Source: Lachnospiraceae bacterium (GTDB lineage: Bacteria; Bacillota; Clostridia; Lachnospirales; Lachnospiraceae). From it: a stretch of DNA of 61,940 nucleotides. Location: contig SVFJ01000011.1 in the NCBI GenBank assembly GCA_015056925.1, forward strand, positions 1 through 61,940, read 5' to 3'. Within the stretch, counting starts at the first letter, position 1; every line of letters begins with the position of its first letter. This document shows positions 19,155-27,729 of this stretch, piece by piece. The translations under genes and the position numbers were made by a program. Under the pieces are notes generated by a model, which worked only from the letters and a program-made list of their open reading frames with translations, did not search any database and was not told the DNA's origin.

Positions 19155-19409
19155 TCTAATATCCTACCCTTTCCGCTACCTGCAAACTTTGGGCCGCAGG
19201 CACAAATTTGCGTGTGAAAATTCTATTTTCACACTAACCTCACAATCCGTTGTCTAAACAACATATTTTTAATAGAATGTGTCTTGGCACATTCTGTGCC
19301 ATAAAAGCATCGCATTCATGCGACATCTTCCTCGCTTTTTGTGTGCATACCCTGCGAAGCATACACTAGGCAGAAACCGTCTAGTGTATATTTATACACA
19401 TATAACGAT
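19155..19409 (-). promoter_or_regulatory. Hairpin-rich leader of leuB-ilvD-ilvB
   Basis: About 250 nt with consecutive stems: CCTGC/GCAGG (19179-19200), a perfect 9-bp GTGTGAAAA/TTTTCACAC (19212-19234), GTTGT/ACAAC (19249-19262), AGAATGTG/CACATTCT (19274-19295), GGCACA/TGTGCC (19286-19300), CGCAT/ATGCG and an ACACTAG/CTAGTGT stem near 19365-19390. The fourth and fifth stems share bases and are mutually exclusive. No T-box sequence or branched-chain-rich leader peptide was found. Confidence 0.65.
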
Positions 19410-19438
19410 ATCATATTACATTCAACAAAAATTTTCAA
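19410..19438 (-). promoter_or_regulatory. Promoter of leuB-ilvD-ilvB
   Basis: On the minus strand TTGAAA (19433-19438) and TATGAT (19410-19415) are separated by 17 bp, placing transcription start near 19403. Confidence 0.75.
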
Positions 19439-19468
19439 CCGTCAACATAAAAAAACACCAAATAAAGA

Positions 19469-19501
19469 AAACAAAAAGGTGCCACCCAAAAAGTGACACC
19501 T
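19469..19501 (-). terminator. Terminator of vanY-tgt-yajC
   Basis: 9-bp stem AGGTGTCAC/GTGGCACCT (one G-U) followed on the minus strand by TTTTTGTTTT, 21 bp after the yajC stop. Confidence 0.88.
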
Positions 19502-19522
19502 CTAATCGCTCTAAAATATCTA

Positions 19523-19828
19523 TTATTCAGGCTTCTCTACCTGCTCAATCGCTGCCTTCTTCATTGGAATACGGCAGTTCTTGTTGTTACCAAACTCAAC
19601 AATAACATCCTCATCTGTAATATCAATTACAATACCGTAGAAACCTGAAGTTGTAAGAATGCTGTCACCCACCTCAACAGAGTTAACAAGTGCTGCTCTC
19701 TTCTTCTGTTCCTTCTTCTGCGGACGATAAAACAACAGATAGAATATACCAATCATAATTCCAAGGTACAATACGTAAAACATTACCGGTATTTCTGTCG
19801 GCTGTTCGGCTGTTAATAATAAATTCAT
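19523..19828 (-). CDS. yajC: Preprotein translocase accessory subunit YajC
   Basis: 101 aa: short N-terminus, one membrane helix (about residues 14-33, MFYVLYLGIMIGIFYLLFY), then FRPQKKEQKKR-type basic stretch and a soluble domain with VEVGDSILTTSGFYGIVIDI. It is the SecDF-YajC component associated with the Sec translocon. Position downstream of tgt is the classical arrangement. Confidence 0.95.
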   Translation of the reverse strand: MNLLLTAEQPTEIPVMFYVLYLGIMIGIFYLLFYRPQKKEQKKRAALVNSVEVGDSILTTSGFYGIVIDITDEDVIVEFGNNKNCRIPMKKAAIEQVEKPE

Positions 19829-19943
19829 GATAGTTCCTCCTATATCAAGTTCACTTAACTTGTCTTTTTAAACAACATCTTAATAATACACAATACAACT
19901 ACACACATCAAGTAAAATTTACATAAATTTTACCATCGTACTG

Positions 19944-21077
19944 CTATTTATCGCCCGCCTCAAAGCCTGCAAGCTTTCTCTTCTTATACGAAGCAAACTC
20001 TCCTGCATCCAAGGCATCACGAATCTCCTGCATCATTGTATTATAGAAATAAAGATTATGCAGGACACAAAGACGCATACCAAGCATCTCCTTTGCCTTC
20101 AGTAAATGACGAATATACGCTCTTGAATATCTCTGACATGCCGGACAGCCACAGCCCTCCTCAATCGGTCTGTCATCCAGCTCATACTTGGCATTGAAAA
20201 GATTAATCTTACCCATATTCGTATACACATGTCCATGACGGCCGTTACGGCTTGGATAAACGCAATCAAAGAAATCAACACCTCGCTCCACTGCCTCCAA
20301 AATATTGGCCGGAGTACCGACACCCATCAAATAAGTAGGCTTATCTACAGGCAGATACGGAACAGTTTCTTCTATCACGTAGTACATCTCCTCATGGCTT
20401 TCACCTACGGCAAGTCCGCCTAATGCATAACCGTCCAAATCCATCTCAGATATGGTCTTTGCATGCTCGACACGAATATCCTTAAAAATAGCACCCTGAT
20501 TAATACCAAACAGCATCTGATTCTTATTAATCGTATCCTCAAGAGAATTCAAACGGTTCATCTCCTGCTTACATCTCTCCAGCCAACGGGTCGTTCTGGC
20601 AACCGACTGTTCAACATACGGGCGCTCTGCCTTACTTGGCGGACACTCATCAAATGCCATTGCTATTGTCGAAGCCAGATTCGACTGAATCTGCATACTC
20701 TCCTCGGGTCCCATAAAAATCTTTCTGCCATCAATATGAGAGTTAAAATACACTCCCTCTTCCTTAATCTTGCGAAGTCCTGCAAGAGAAAAGACCTGAA
20801 ATCCACCGGAATCGGTCAATATCGGTCTGTTCCATGACATAAACTTATGCAGACCGCCAAGCTGCTTTACCACCTTATCACCCGGTCTTACATGCAAATG
20901 ATAAGTATTAGAAAGCTCCACCTGGCAGCCAATTTGTTCCAAATCTTGAGTTGACACCGCGCCCTTAATTGCTGCCACTGTACCAACATTCATAAATACA
21001 GGTGTCTGAATCGTTCCATGAACAGTTGTAAACTCTGCTCTTTTAGCTCTTCCTTCCTGCTTTAATAACTTGTACAT
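19944..21077 (-). CDS. tgt: tRNA-guanine transglycosylase
   Basis: Exchanges guanine for a queuine precursor at position 34 of GUN-anticodon tRNAs. 377 aa TIM barrel: catalytic Asp in LTDSGGFQVFSL (near residue 90), second Asp in DCVYPSRNGRHG (near 265), and zinc site CGCPACQRYSRAYIRHL (near 305-322). The start lies 2 bp past the vanY stop, with its ribosome site inside vanY. No queuosine precursor genes (queCDEF) are nearby. Confidence 0.96.
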   Translation of the reverse strand: MYKLLKQEGRAKRAEFTTVHGTIQTPVFMNVGTVAAIKGAVSTQDLEQIGCQVELSNTYHLHVRPGDKVVKQLGGLHKFMSWNRPILTDSGGFQVFSLAGLRKIKEEGVYFNSHIDGRKIFMGPEESMQIQSNLASTIAMAFDECPPSKAERPYVEQSVARTTRWLERCKQEMNRLNSLEDTINKNQMLFGINQGAIFKDIRVEHAKTISEMDLDGYALGGLAVGESHEEMYYVIEETVPYLPVDKPTYLMGVGTPANILEAVERGVDFFDCVYPSRNGRHGHVYTNMGKINLFNAKYELDDRPIEEGCGCPACQRYSRAYIRHLLKAKEMLGMRLCVLHNLYFYNTMMQEIRDALDAGEFASYKKRKLAGFEAGDK

Positions 21078-21079
21078 AC

Positions 21080-22108
21080 TTAATCTAAATCCTCCAAAAA
21101 TTCTTCCAGTGTGATGCCCTGCTTAGAAATTGCCGTTGCCGCCTCAACACCTACATAGCGAAAATGCCATGGCTCGTACTGAATTCCTGTAATGTGTTCC
21201 TTCCCCAAAGGGTATCTTAAAATAAATCCATACTCATAGCTATGATTCTGAAGCCATATACCTGCCTCAGTCTCACCAAATTCAATTTCAAGCAATGAAT
21301 ATGTATCAGAAACAATATCCAAGGCAAGTCCAATCTGATGTTCACTCGCTCCCGGTACGGTTACTGTGATAGACGCAATCTTATATGCCTCCATATAAGA
21401 ATATCCCTTATCCATATAATGGTCAATCTTACGGTTAAATAATACCGTCTGTCTGTTATAATCTCTGTATGGTGAACAAATTACCAGATTCACTCCGTCA
21501 TCCTTAGCAGCCTGCAGCATCGCCATCAGCTCATCAATAATTCTGACATCGCATTTCATATTACCAGTAATTGTCCCAAGTGTAAAGGTATAATCCTCAG
21601 GAACCGGATGCTGTTTATTTACCAGCACAAGTTGCCAGTCATCTGCTGAAAGCTTTGCCTTTGCCTCCTCCTTCTTGGCCACCTGTGTTACTTCATTCGC
21701 CTGCAAAATATCATCTAAAGTAAACTGGTCAATCTCATCCTGAACCTCTAACTCTTCATTATCATATCCCTCTAACACGTCATCATCGTCAATAATCTCC
21801 GATGCTTCAATGTCAACACCATCTACAACATACTCGTAATTCTCCTGTACCTCTGTCCATTCCTCGCTAATCTGTACTGTCGGCACAATCTGCGCCTCCG
21901 GATACGAAAAGCTGCTACAGGTCATTAAAAAAAGAAACACAGCACTAATACAAGAAAGCCTCTTTACATTATGCGAAAAGAAATAAGTTACATTATAAAC
22001 CAACGCAACTATTCCCAGACACACTGCTATCGGCAATCTCAACAGCTTATGCTTCTTTCTTTTTTTCTTTAATTTATCTGTAATGCTGTCCTTCCAAGTC
22101 CTATTCAT
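21080..22108 (-). CDS. D-alanyl-D-alanine carboxypeptidase, VanY/M15B family
   Basis: 342 aa from the ATG at 22108 (GGGGAAG upstream; an in-frame TTG at 22153 has no good site). There is a basic N-terminus, two hydrophobic segments (23-43, 51-69), a very acidic linker at 82-130, then the M15 domain: SPYRDYNRQ (212-220), zinc motif SEHQIGLALD with His257 and Asp264, and EPWHF with His315. It likely trims the terminal D-Ala of the peptidoglycan stem outside the membrane. Its stop is next to the tgt start, an unusual operon partner. Confidence 0.87.
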   Translation of the reverse strand: MNRTWKDSITDKLKKKRKKHKLLRLPIAVCLGIVALVYNVTYFFSHNVKRLSCISAVFLFLMTCSSFSYPEAQIVPTVQISEEWTEVQENYEYVVDGVDIEASEIIDDDDVLEGYDNEELEVQDEIDQFTLDDILQANEVTQVAKKEEAKAKLSADDWQLVLVNKQHPVPEDYTFTLGTITGNMKCDVRIIDELMAMLQAAKDDGVNLVICSPYRDYNRQTVLFNRKIDHYMDKGYSYMEAYKIASITVTVPGASEHQIGLALDIVSDTYSLLEIEFGETEAGIWLQNHSYEYGFILRYPLGKEHITGIQYEPWHFRYVGVEAATAISKQGITLEEFLEDLD

Positions 22109-22202
22109 ACTACTACACTTCCCCGTACTCAATGCCACTTCCGTGTGAATCAAATATCACGTTGTGGTCTTCTAAATAACATTCCCCGTGATTTACACTC
22201 AT

Positions 22203-22222
22203 CTTATGTAAATCTTTACATA
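22203..22222. promoter_or_regulatory. Perfect palindrome near the vanY promoter
   Basis: TTATGTAAA-TC-TTTACATAA, 9-bp perfect arms with a 2-bp centre, about 95 bp upstream of the vanY start and directly next to a TATGAT sequence on the minus strand. This position fits a repressor operator; the regulator is unknown. Confidence 0.55.
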
Positions 22223-22357
22223 AATATCATACCACAAGACAAATTTCTTTGCATTATAATTTGTAAAAAAACTTAAAATTTTTCTACTTTTTAGCAAATT
22301 GAGTTACATTATATGCATGTATGAACTTCCCTGCTTGAGCAGCACGTGCAAAATACT

Positions 22358-24040
22358 TTATTGTCCACTATAATAGTAGCTATATTCTTCTTCGCCTTTT
22401 GCATACCAAAGAATCTCTCCTAGTGCAGATACCGCAGTAACCCCCTCTATTTTTTCCAGTCTTGTAAAGTTTTCATCTATTACATACGCATTCCCATCTT
22501 CGATAATCATGGCATATCCATCTTTCGTAAAGCTGGTCGCATCTTCTAATTTCTCACTAACAACATTACCATTAAAATCAATATAGAATATGTCACCACC
22601 ATCATTTACTAACAAATATTTACTGTCATTAAAATAAATTCTGTCGTAACAGGCTATGTAATTGGTCAGCATCTCTTCATATTCTTCCTGTTTTGTGAAA
22701 TCAATCAAAAAATCCTTCGTTATCCCTTGTTCAGCATCTTCTTCTGACATGCAAAACGCCACACACCCATAAGTAGCATAATGATAAAATATTTCGCCAT
22801 CCTTTGTGTAGTTTCTTAACTTCATATAAAACACCGGTGTTATTTCATAAGACGGTCCACTAAATATATATTCCTCTCCTGTATCCAAATTTATAAATCC
22901 GTAAGGCTGATAATTTGATTTGGCTACATAATATCCATCTTCCGTCACTGGGTCTATCGGCGAAAAGATAAAGCTGACAAGACAATTACCTCCTGAATTC
23001 CCTGCACCATTCATATATCCATCCGAATCATCCTCTTCATCAATCAGTGTACAAGCCTCCCACAGAACTGACAAATTGCCATCCGAATCAAGTTCTCCCA
23101 AACAACCATATTCTGCATATAACTCACTCTGCAAAGGTAGAATAGCTCTTCCATTATTAAAATTTCCTGCAAAATAGTAATAACCATCCCTTACGCCTTC
23201 ATATTCAGCAATTGCTGTTCCTTCAGCATCAAAATACGCATAATGATATCTGTTTGATGAATCATTATCAGGATATATATACTGCGCCAATATATAATTA
23301 TCCGGTCCAATGGATACATTATTCCAAGCCGTTGTATCCAACCTTAATACTTCAGCACCATCCCTATCTGTCACATAGTAATAATCATCATCATAAAAAA
23401 TCGTATAACCATCTTCATTTGGAGCACTCCAGAAGCCCTGATATGTTGGCTCTAAGATAACATTGCCCTCATAATCAAGCACTCCCCATAAACCATCCTG
23501 CAAATACGGCATTCTCCCGCCATTACCGTTACCTATATCCTCATAACAGCTGACCAATACGCTTCCCGTTGGATATATTCCCTCATTCACCGCTTCGCTT
23601 GTAATCACGTTTTCATGATGTTCTTCTGCAATTTCACTCTTTTCTCCTACAGATATACTCTCCCCGATTATATCATTCATTGCTCGCAAATCGTTTATAT
23701 CGTCATCTTCTCCGGTATCTTCAAGTGTCCATACCTCATCAGCCTTTACCATACTATCCTGTATCTCTTCTTCCGCTACTTCAGTTGAAATCGTTTGGCT
23801 AATCGTCACACAAGCTACAGCAGAAGCCACCAAATATACCATTTTTCTAATTACCTTGAACATCAAATGCTCTTGTGTAACACATGAATCATCAACCAAT
23901 TGATTACTATAATACTCATCTGCCATATGATATTCAGTTGCGCCATTCACTTCCTGTACAGATATATACTCCGGACTTTCTACTATGTATTCTTGATTTT
24001 TTATAATCTCTTCACCACTATGTTTTGAATTATATTCCAT
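22358..24040 (-). CDS. Membrane-anchored WG-repeat protein
   Basis: 560 aa. There is a cytoplasmic N-terminus of about 65 residues, one membrane helix near 66-85 (MVYLVASAVACVTISQTIS), an acidic linker, then an extracellular region of beta repeats. WG-type units are visible in GLWGVLDYEGNVILEPTYQG (near 184-203) and later degenerate copies (DGYYVAKSNYQPYGFINLDTG, GYAMIIEDGNAYVID). Rich in Asp, Glu and Tyr. The family is of unknown function and is thought to mediate binding. 36 bp downstream of mscS, so probably co-transcribed. Confidence 0.72.
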   Translation of the reverse strand: MEYNSKHSGEEIIKNQEYIVESPEYISVQEVNGATEYHMADEYYSNQLVDDSCVTQEHLMFKVIRKMVYLVASAVACVTISQTISTEVAEEEIQDSMVKADEVWTLEDTGEDDDINDLRAMNDIIGESISVGEKSEIAEEHHENVITSEAVNEGIYPTGSVLVSCYEDIGNGNGGRMPYLQDGLWGVLDYEGNVILEPTYQGFWSAPNEDGYTIFYDDDYYYVTDRDGAEVLRLDTTAWNNVSIGPDNYILAQYIYPDNDSSNRYHYAYFDAEGTAIAEYEGVRDGYYYFAGNFNNGRAILPLQSELYAEYGCLGELDSDGNLSVLWEACTLIDEEDDSDGYMNGAGNSGGNCLVSFIFSPIDPVTEDGYYVAKSNYQPYGFINLDTGEEYIFSGPSYEITPVFYMKLRNYTKDGEIFYHYATYGCVAFCMSEEDAEQGITKDFLIDFTKQEEYEEMLTNYIACYDRIYFNDSKYLLVNDGGDIFYIDFNGNVVSEKLEDATSFTKDGYAMIIEDGNAYVIDENFTRLEKIEGVTAVSALGEILWYAKGEEEYSYYYSGQ

Positions 24041-24076
24041 AGTCGTTCTCCTCTTTCATATTTACAGTAACGCTGT

Positions 24077-24976
24077 CTATTTCATATGAACATCCATTTG
24101 CGGAAACGGTATCGCTATTCCTTCTTTATCAAATGCTATTTTTAATTCTTTATTCAGCAATCTTCTACTTGAAAAGATACTTTGCTCATCCACCTGCGCA
24201 ACAAAGCGCAATGTAATTCCACTTGCTCCCAAAGCTTCAACACCTGCAAATGTAATACCATTTTTAAAGACATCACTATTTCTTTCTTTGATATCTTCCA
24301 ACATTGGTTCCAGTATTTTATCAATATGCTCTAAATCTGTATCATACGAAACATCAATATCACTCACCGCTACCGATATCTGTTCTGAACGATTAATAAT
24401 ATTCTTCAAATTTGAGTTATTGATAATCTTTACATTACCTCCTGTATCTTCCAGACTCATGGTACGAATTCCGATTTGTATAACCACACCTCTAAAACCA
24501 TCTACCTCTATAATATCTCCAATATTGTACTGATTCTCAAACAAAATAAAAACGCCTGTCACCAAATCAGCCACAAGACTTTCTGCTCCAAAACCAATAA
24601 TCAAGGCTATAATCCCAACACTGGCAAAAACTGTGCTCACATCTACTCCAATGATTGTCATAGACCAGCAAAATCCTACTAGAACCGCTGCATACTGTAC
24701 TAAACTTCCAAAAACATTCAGCATTGTTTTTGTTCTTGCCTTCTTACCTTTAAGAATTGTTAATAACATAAGTATAATCTGTTCCACAACACAAACAAAT
24801 AAAATTGCAATTAGTAATTCAAACAAAGTCTCCTTACTTATATGAACCATTCCCAGGATTTCATCAAAACCCGAAAAAGCTCCCGTTGCTCTTGCCAATA
24901 CTGATACAATCACCAATATAACAGCCATAGCACCTAATCTTTTTACTATTTGTACCATTTCACTTTTTTTATCCAT
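24077..24976 (-). CDS. MscS family mechanosensitive channel, second paralogue
   Basis: 299 aa from the ATG at 24976, which follows AGGAGG; an upstream in-frame start at 25009 lies beyond that site. Four hydrophobic segments lie in residues 10-130, the pore helix contains TVFASVGIIALIIGFGAESLVADLVTG, then comes a beta domain (GDIIEVDGFRGVVIQIGIRT) and a C-terminus ending IPFPQMDVHM, near identical to the end of the first paralogue. It precedes the WG-repeat gene. Confidence 0.9.
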   Translation of the reverse strand: MDKKSEMVQIVKRLGAMAVILVIVSVLARATGAFSGFDEILGMVHISKETLFELLIAILFVCVVEQIILMLLTILKGKKARTKTMLNVFGSLVQYAAVLVGFCWSMTIIGVDVSTVFASVGIIALIIGFGAESLVADLVTGVFILFENQYNIGDIIEVDGFRGVVIQIGIRTMSLEDTGGNVKIINNSNLKNIINRSEQISVAVSDIDVSYDTDLEHIDKILEPMLEDIKERNSDVFKNGITFAGVEALGASGITLRFVAQVDEQSIFSSRRLLNKELKIAFDKEGIAIPFPQMDVHMK

Positions 24977-25012
24977 AATTTCCTCCTTTTGTGCGAATTG
25001 TTTATACAATTA

Positions 25013-25041
25013 ATAATATACGATTATTATTCCTTTTTCAA
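25013..25041 (-). promoter_or_regulatory. Promoter of the mscS / WG-repeat pair
   Basis: On the minus strand TTGAAA and TATTAT are separated by 17 bp, about 37 bp before the start codon. Confidence 0.75.
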
Positions 25042-25060
25042 CTCACATTTAATTTTACTA

Positions 25061-25089
25061 TTGTTCATTATCTGTTTATCATTTATAAT
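25061..25089 (+). promoter_or_regulatory. Promoter of capA
   Basis: TTGTTC and a perfect TATAAT are separated by 17 bp, 47 bp before the chosen start. It is divergent from the mscS promoter. Confidence 0.7.
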
Positions 25090-25135
25090 ATATATGATTT
25101 TGCGCCATACAATACAACAAAAGGGGAGACATCAT

Positions 25136-26470
25136 ATGCGCAAGTTGAATTTAACACACACTATTATAACAATTTCTATCTTAACATCCTTGCTCTTATC
25201 CGGATGTGGAAATACTACCATATCAGATGATAAGACCTTTCCTGTCATATCAAATTATGGGACTAGTCAAATCGAATCAAATTTCAAAGAGCCATCCACC
25301 ACGCCAATCGAATACTGGGAAGATATACAGCCTGAGCAGGTTCCCATTACCTCAGACCCCACTGTTCCTGCATTTGAAGAATATGATATTCATCTGATGG
25401 CGTTAGGCGATAATCTGATTCATATGGGGGTCGTTCACACAGGAAAGCAGGCTGATGGTACACGTAATTATGATTTTCTTTTTGATAGCATCTCTGACTT
25501 TTTACAAAAGGCTGATATCAAAATTATCAATCAGGAAACCCCTCTTGCCGGCAATGAGCTTGGCTTTTCGGGATTTCCTCACTTTAATTCCCCTACCGAA
25601 ATCGGAGATGCGATTGTTGCTGCCAACTTTAATGTGGTTCTGCATGCCTCCAATCATTCTGCCGACCAGGGCTATGGAGGCATCGACAGCTGTGTTTCCT
25701 ACTGGAATACGCATCAGGATATTCTCATGACGGGTATACACATGCCTTCAGACACACAGGATATTCCGCTGTTAACAATCAAGGATAAAACCTTTGCAAT
25801 CCTAAACTACACCTACGGCCCTAACTACGCTACTGTACCTGTAGAAATTTCTGACCGATTGAATATCCTCTGCAATATCAATCCTGACACAAGACAATTA
25901 GACTATACCACTCTAAATCCGCAGGTTTTAGAAGATATCCAAGCTGCTGACGAGCTGGCTGATATTGTGATTGTATGTCCGCACTGGGGTACAGAATACA
26001 GTACAAATCCATCAAGCTACCAGAAAAAATGGGCAATGCAGATGACCGAGGCCGGAGCAGATTTGATTATCGGCACGCACCCCCATGTAGTACAACCAAT
26101 TGAACAGCTTGTGGCTGAAAACGGAAACACTTCTCTTTGCTATTACTCTCTTGGAAACTATGTTTCTACACAGCAACGGGCAGAATGTATGCTGGAAGGA
26201 ATGGCTTGGGTCTGTTTTCATGTTACCAAAGACGATATCTCCATCTCTTACGACAACACCGGTGTTATTCCGTTGGTATGCCACTATACACCTCGCCCTG
26301 TGCGTATTCAGGATATTTATCTGTTAGAGGATTATACAGAGGAACTTGCCGCCAGTCACGGTATCATAACCTACGGCAATATTCCCTTTTCACTCAGTGA
26401 CTTAACAACACTAAGTGATGAGGTTCTGGGCAATTGGGTTATGTCTGCTAACGAGGTGTTTTACGATTAA
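25136..26470 (+). CDS. CapA family lipoprotein
   Basis: 444 aa from the ATG at 25136 behind AAGGGGAG; the long open stretch upstream is untranslated, since the promoter lies inside it. Lipoprotein signal with LLLSGC and lipidated Cys24. The PGA_cap metallophosphoesterase-like domain (about 90-400) shows MALGDNLIH, NQETPLAG, SNHSADQGYGG, CPHWGTEY and GTHPHVVQP. The family includes CapA/PgsA of poly-gamma-glutamate synthesis, but no capBC genes are here, so a different envelope role is likely. Confidence 0.85.
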   Translation: MRKLNLTHTIITISILTSLLLSGCGNTTISDDKTFPVISNYGTSQIESNFKEPSTTPIEYWEDIQPEQVPITSDPTVPAFEEYDIHLMALGDNLIHMGVVHTGKQADGTRNYDFLFDSISDFLQKADIKIINQETPLAGNELGFSGFPHFNSPTEIGDAIVAANFNVVLHASNHSADQGYGGIDSCVSYWNTHQDILMTGIHMPSDTQDIPLLTIKDKTFAILNYTYGPNYATVPVEISDRLNILCNINPDTRQLDYTTLNPQVLEDIQAADELADIVIVCPHWGTEYSTNPSSYQKKWAMQMTEAGADLIIGTHPHVVQPIEQLVAENGNTSLCYYSLGNYVSTQQRAECMLEGMAWVCFHVTKDDISISYDNTGVIPLVCHYTPRPVRIQDIYLLEDYTEELAASHGIITYGNIPFSLSDLTTLSDEVLGNWVMSANEVFYD

Positions 26471-26482
26471 TTGCATACCTCC

Positions 26483-26510
26483 TTGATTTTATGCAAAAAA
26501 CGTTTATAAT
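26483..26510 (+). promoter_or_regulatory. Promoter of aroC
   Basis: TTGATT and TATAAT are separated by 16 bp, 50 bp before the start codon. Confidence 0.7.
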
Positions 26511-26559
26511 TTAGCATAGAAATTTATGATTATACATTTTATAAAGGAAGGAAATGATT

Positions 26560-27660
26560 ATGTCCGGTTCAACATATGGAAATATATTTAAAATTACTAC
26601 TTGGGGGGAATCCCATGGTGCAGCACTTGGTGTTGTGGTAGATGGCTGCCCTGCCGGTTTAAGTCTTTGCGAAGCTGATATCCAGCGTTTTCTTGACCGC
26701 AGAAAGCCCGGAAGCTCCCAGTACACAACCCCCAGAAAAGAGGCCGACAGCGTGGAGATTTTGTCTGGTGTATTTGAAGGCAAAACCACAGGCACCCCTA
26801 TCTCTTTAGTTGTTCGCAATACCTCTCAGCGTTCTGCTGATTACAGCGAAATTGCTTCCTACTACAGACCGGGACACGCTGATTATACCTTCGATGCCAA
26901 ATACGGCTTCCGTGATTATCGTGGCGGCGGACGTTCATCAGGACGCGAGACCATCGGTCGTGTTGCTGCAGGTGCTATTGCTTCCAAGCTGTTAGCCGAG
27001 CTTGGTATTCAGGTAAATGCCTACACCTACTCTATTGGACCTGTCACTATCGACGAAACTAAGTTTGATTTGAATGAATCCTTAAAAAATCCGACAGGTA
27101 TGCCGGATGCTGAGGCCTCTGCACGTGCTGAGGAGTACTTAAAGAAATGTATGGAGGAGCTTGATTCTTCAGGTGGTGTTGTTGCCTGTACCGTTAAGCA
27201 TCTCCCTGCCGGTATTGGCGAGCCTGTGTTTGATAAATTAGATGCCACTCTTGCCAAGGCAATGTTCTCCATCGGTGCGGTAAAGGCATTTGAGATTGGC
27301 GCCGGTACAAAAGTTGCTTCTTCCAAGGGTTCCGATAATAACGATGCTTTTTATATGGAAGATGGCGAGATTATGAAGAAAACCAACCATGCAGGCGGTA
27401 TCCTTGGCGGAATCAGCGATGGTTCAGATATTACAATGAAGGCATATTTCAAGCCTACTCCTTCTATTTTTAGCGAACAGGAAACTGTCAGCAAGAATGG
27501 TGAGAATATTAAGGTCAATATCAAAGGACGCCATGACCCGATTATCGTGCCTCGTGCCGTGGTCGTTGTAGAATCTATGGCTGCGCTTACAATTCTCGAT
27601 TCACTTTTGATGAACATGACATCAAAGGTTGATGGCATTAAGAAATTCTACGAATCATAA
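26560..27660 (+). CDS. aroC: Chorismate synthase
   Basis: FMN-dependent elimination of phosphate from EPSP to chorismate, last step of the shikimate pathway. 366 aa from the ATG at 26560, preferred because the protein family begins (M)SGSTYGN and GGAAGG is 8 nt upstream; an ATG at 26554 is also possible. Signatures: TTWGESHG near 11-18, FRDYRGGGRSSGRETIGRVAAG near 113-134, and RHDPIIVPRAV near 325. Single gene; no other aro genes nearby. Confidence 0.96.
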   Translation: MSGSTYGNIFKITTWGESHGAALGVVVDGCPAGLSLCEADIQRFLDRRKPGSSQYTTPRKEADSVEILSGVFEGKTTGTPISLVVRNTSQRSADYSEIASYYRPGHADYTFDAKYGFRDYRGGGRSSGRETIGRVAAGAIASKLLAELGIQVNAYTYSIGPVTIDETKFDLNESLKNPTGMPDAEASARAEEYLKKCMEELDSSGGVVACTVKHLPAGIGEPVFDKLDATLAKAMFSIGAVKAFEIGAGTKVASSKGSDNNDAFYMEDGEIMKKTNHAGGILGGISDGSDITMKAYFKPTPSIFSEQETVSKNGENIKVNIKGRHDPIIVPRAVVVVESMAALTILDSLLMNMTSKVDGIKKFYES

Positions 27661-27694
27661 ATCTAATCACCGTGCGTTTCCGGGCGCACCTAAA

Positions 27695-27728
27695 AAAATC
27701 CGCGGTTTCTTTCAAAACCGCGGATTTT
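27695..27728. terminator. Bidirectional terminator between aroC and the lactonase gene
   Basis: 14-bp perfect arms AAAATCCGCGGTTT and complement with a six-base loop, A/T runs on both ends, placed between two convergent stops. Confidence 0.9.
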
Positions 27729-27729
27729 A

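Noticed and set aside
19155-19409. T-box leader upstream of leuB
   Set aside because: No AGGGTGGNACCGCG antiterminator sequence, no specifier loop and no terminator stem.
24950-25135. N-terminal extension of CapA by 62 residues
   Set aside because: The promoter lies inside this stretch and the good ribosome site precedes the ATG at 25136, directly followed by a lipoprotein signal peptide.
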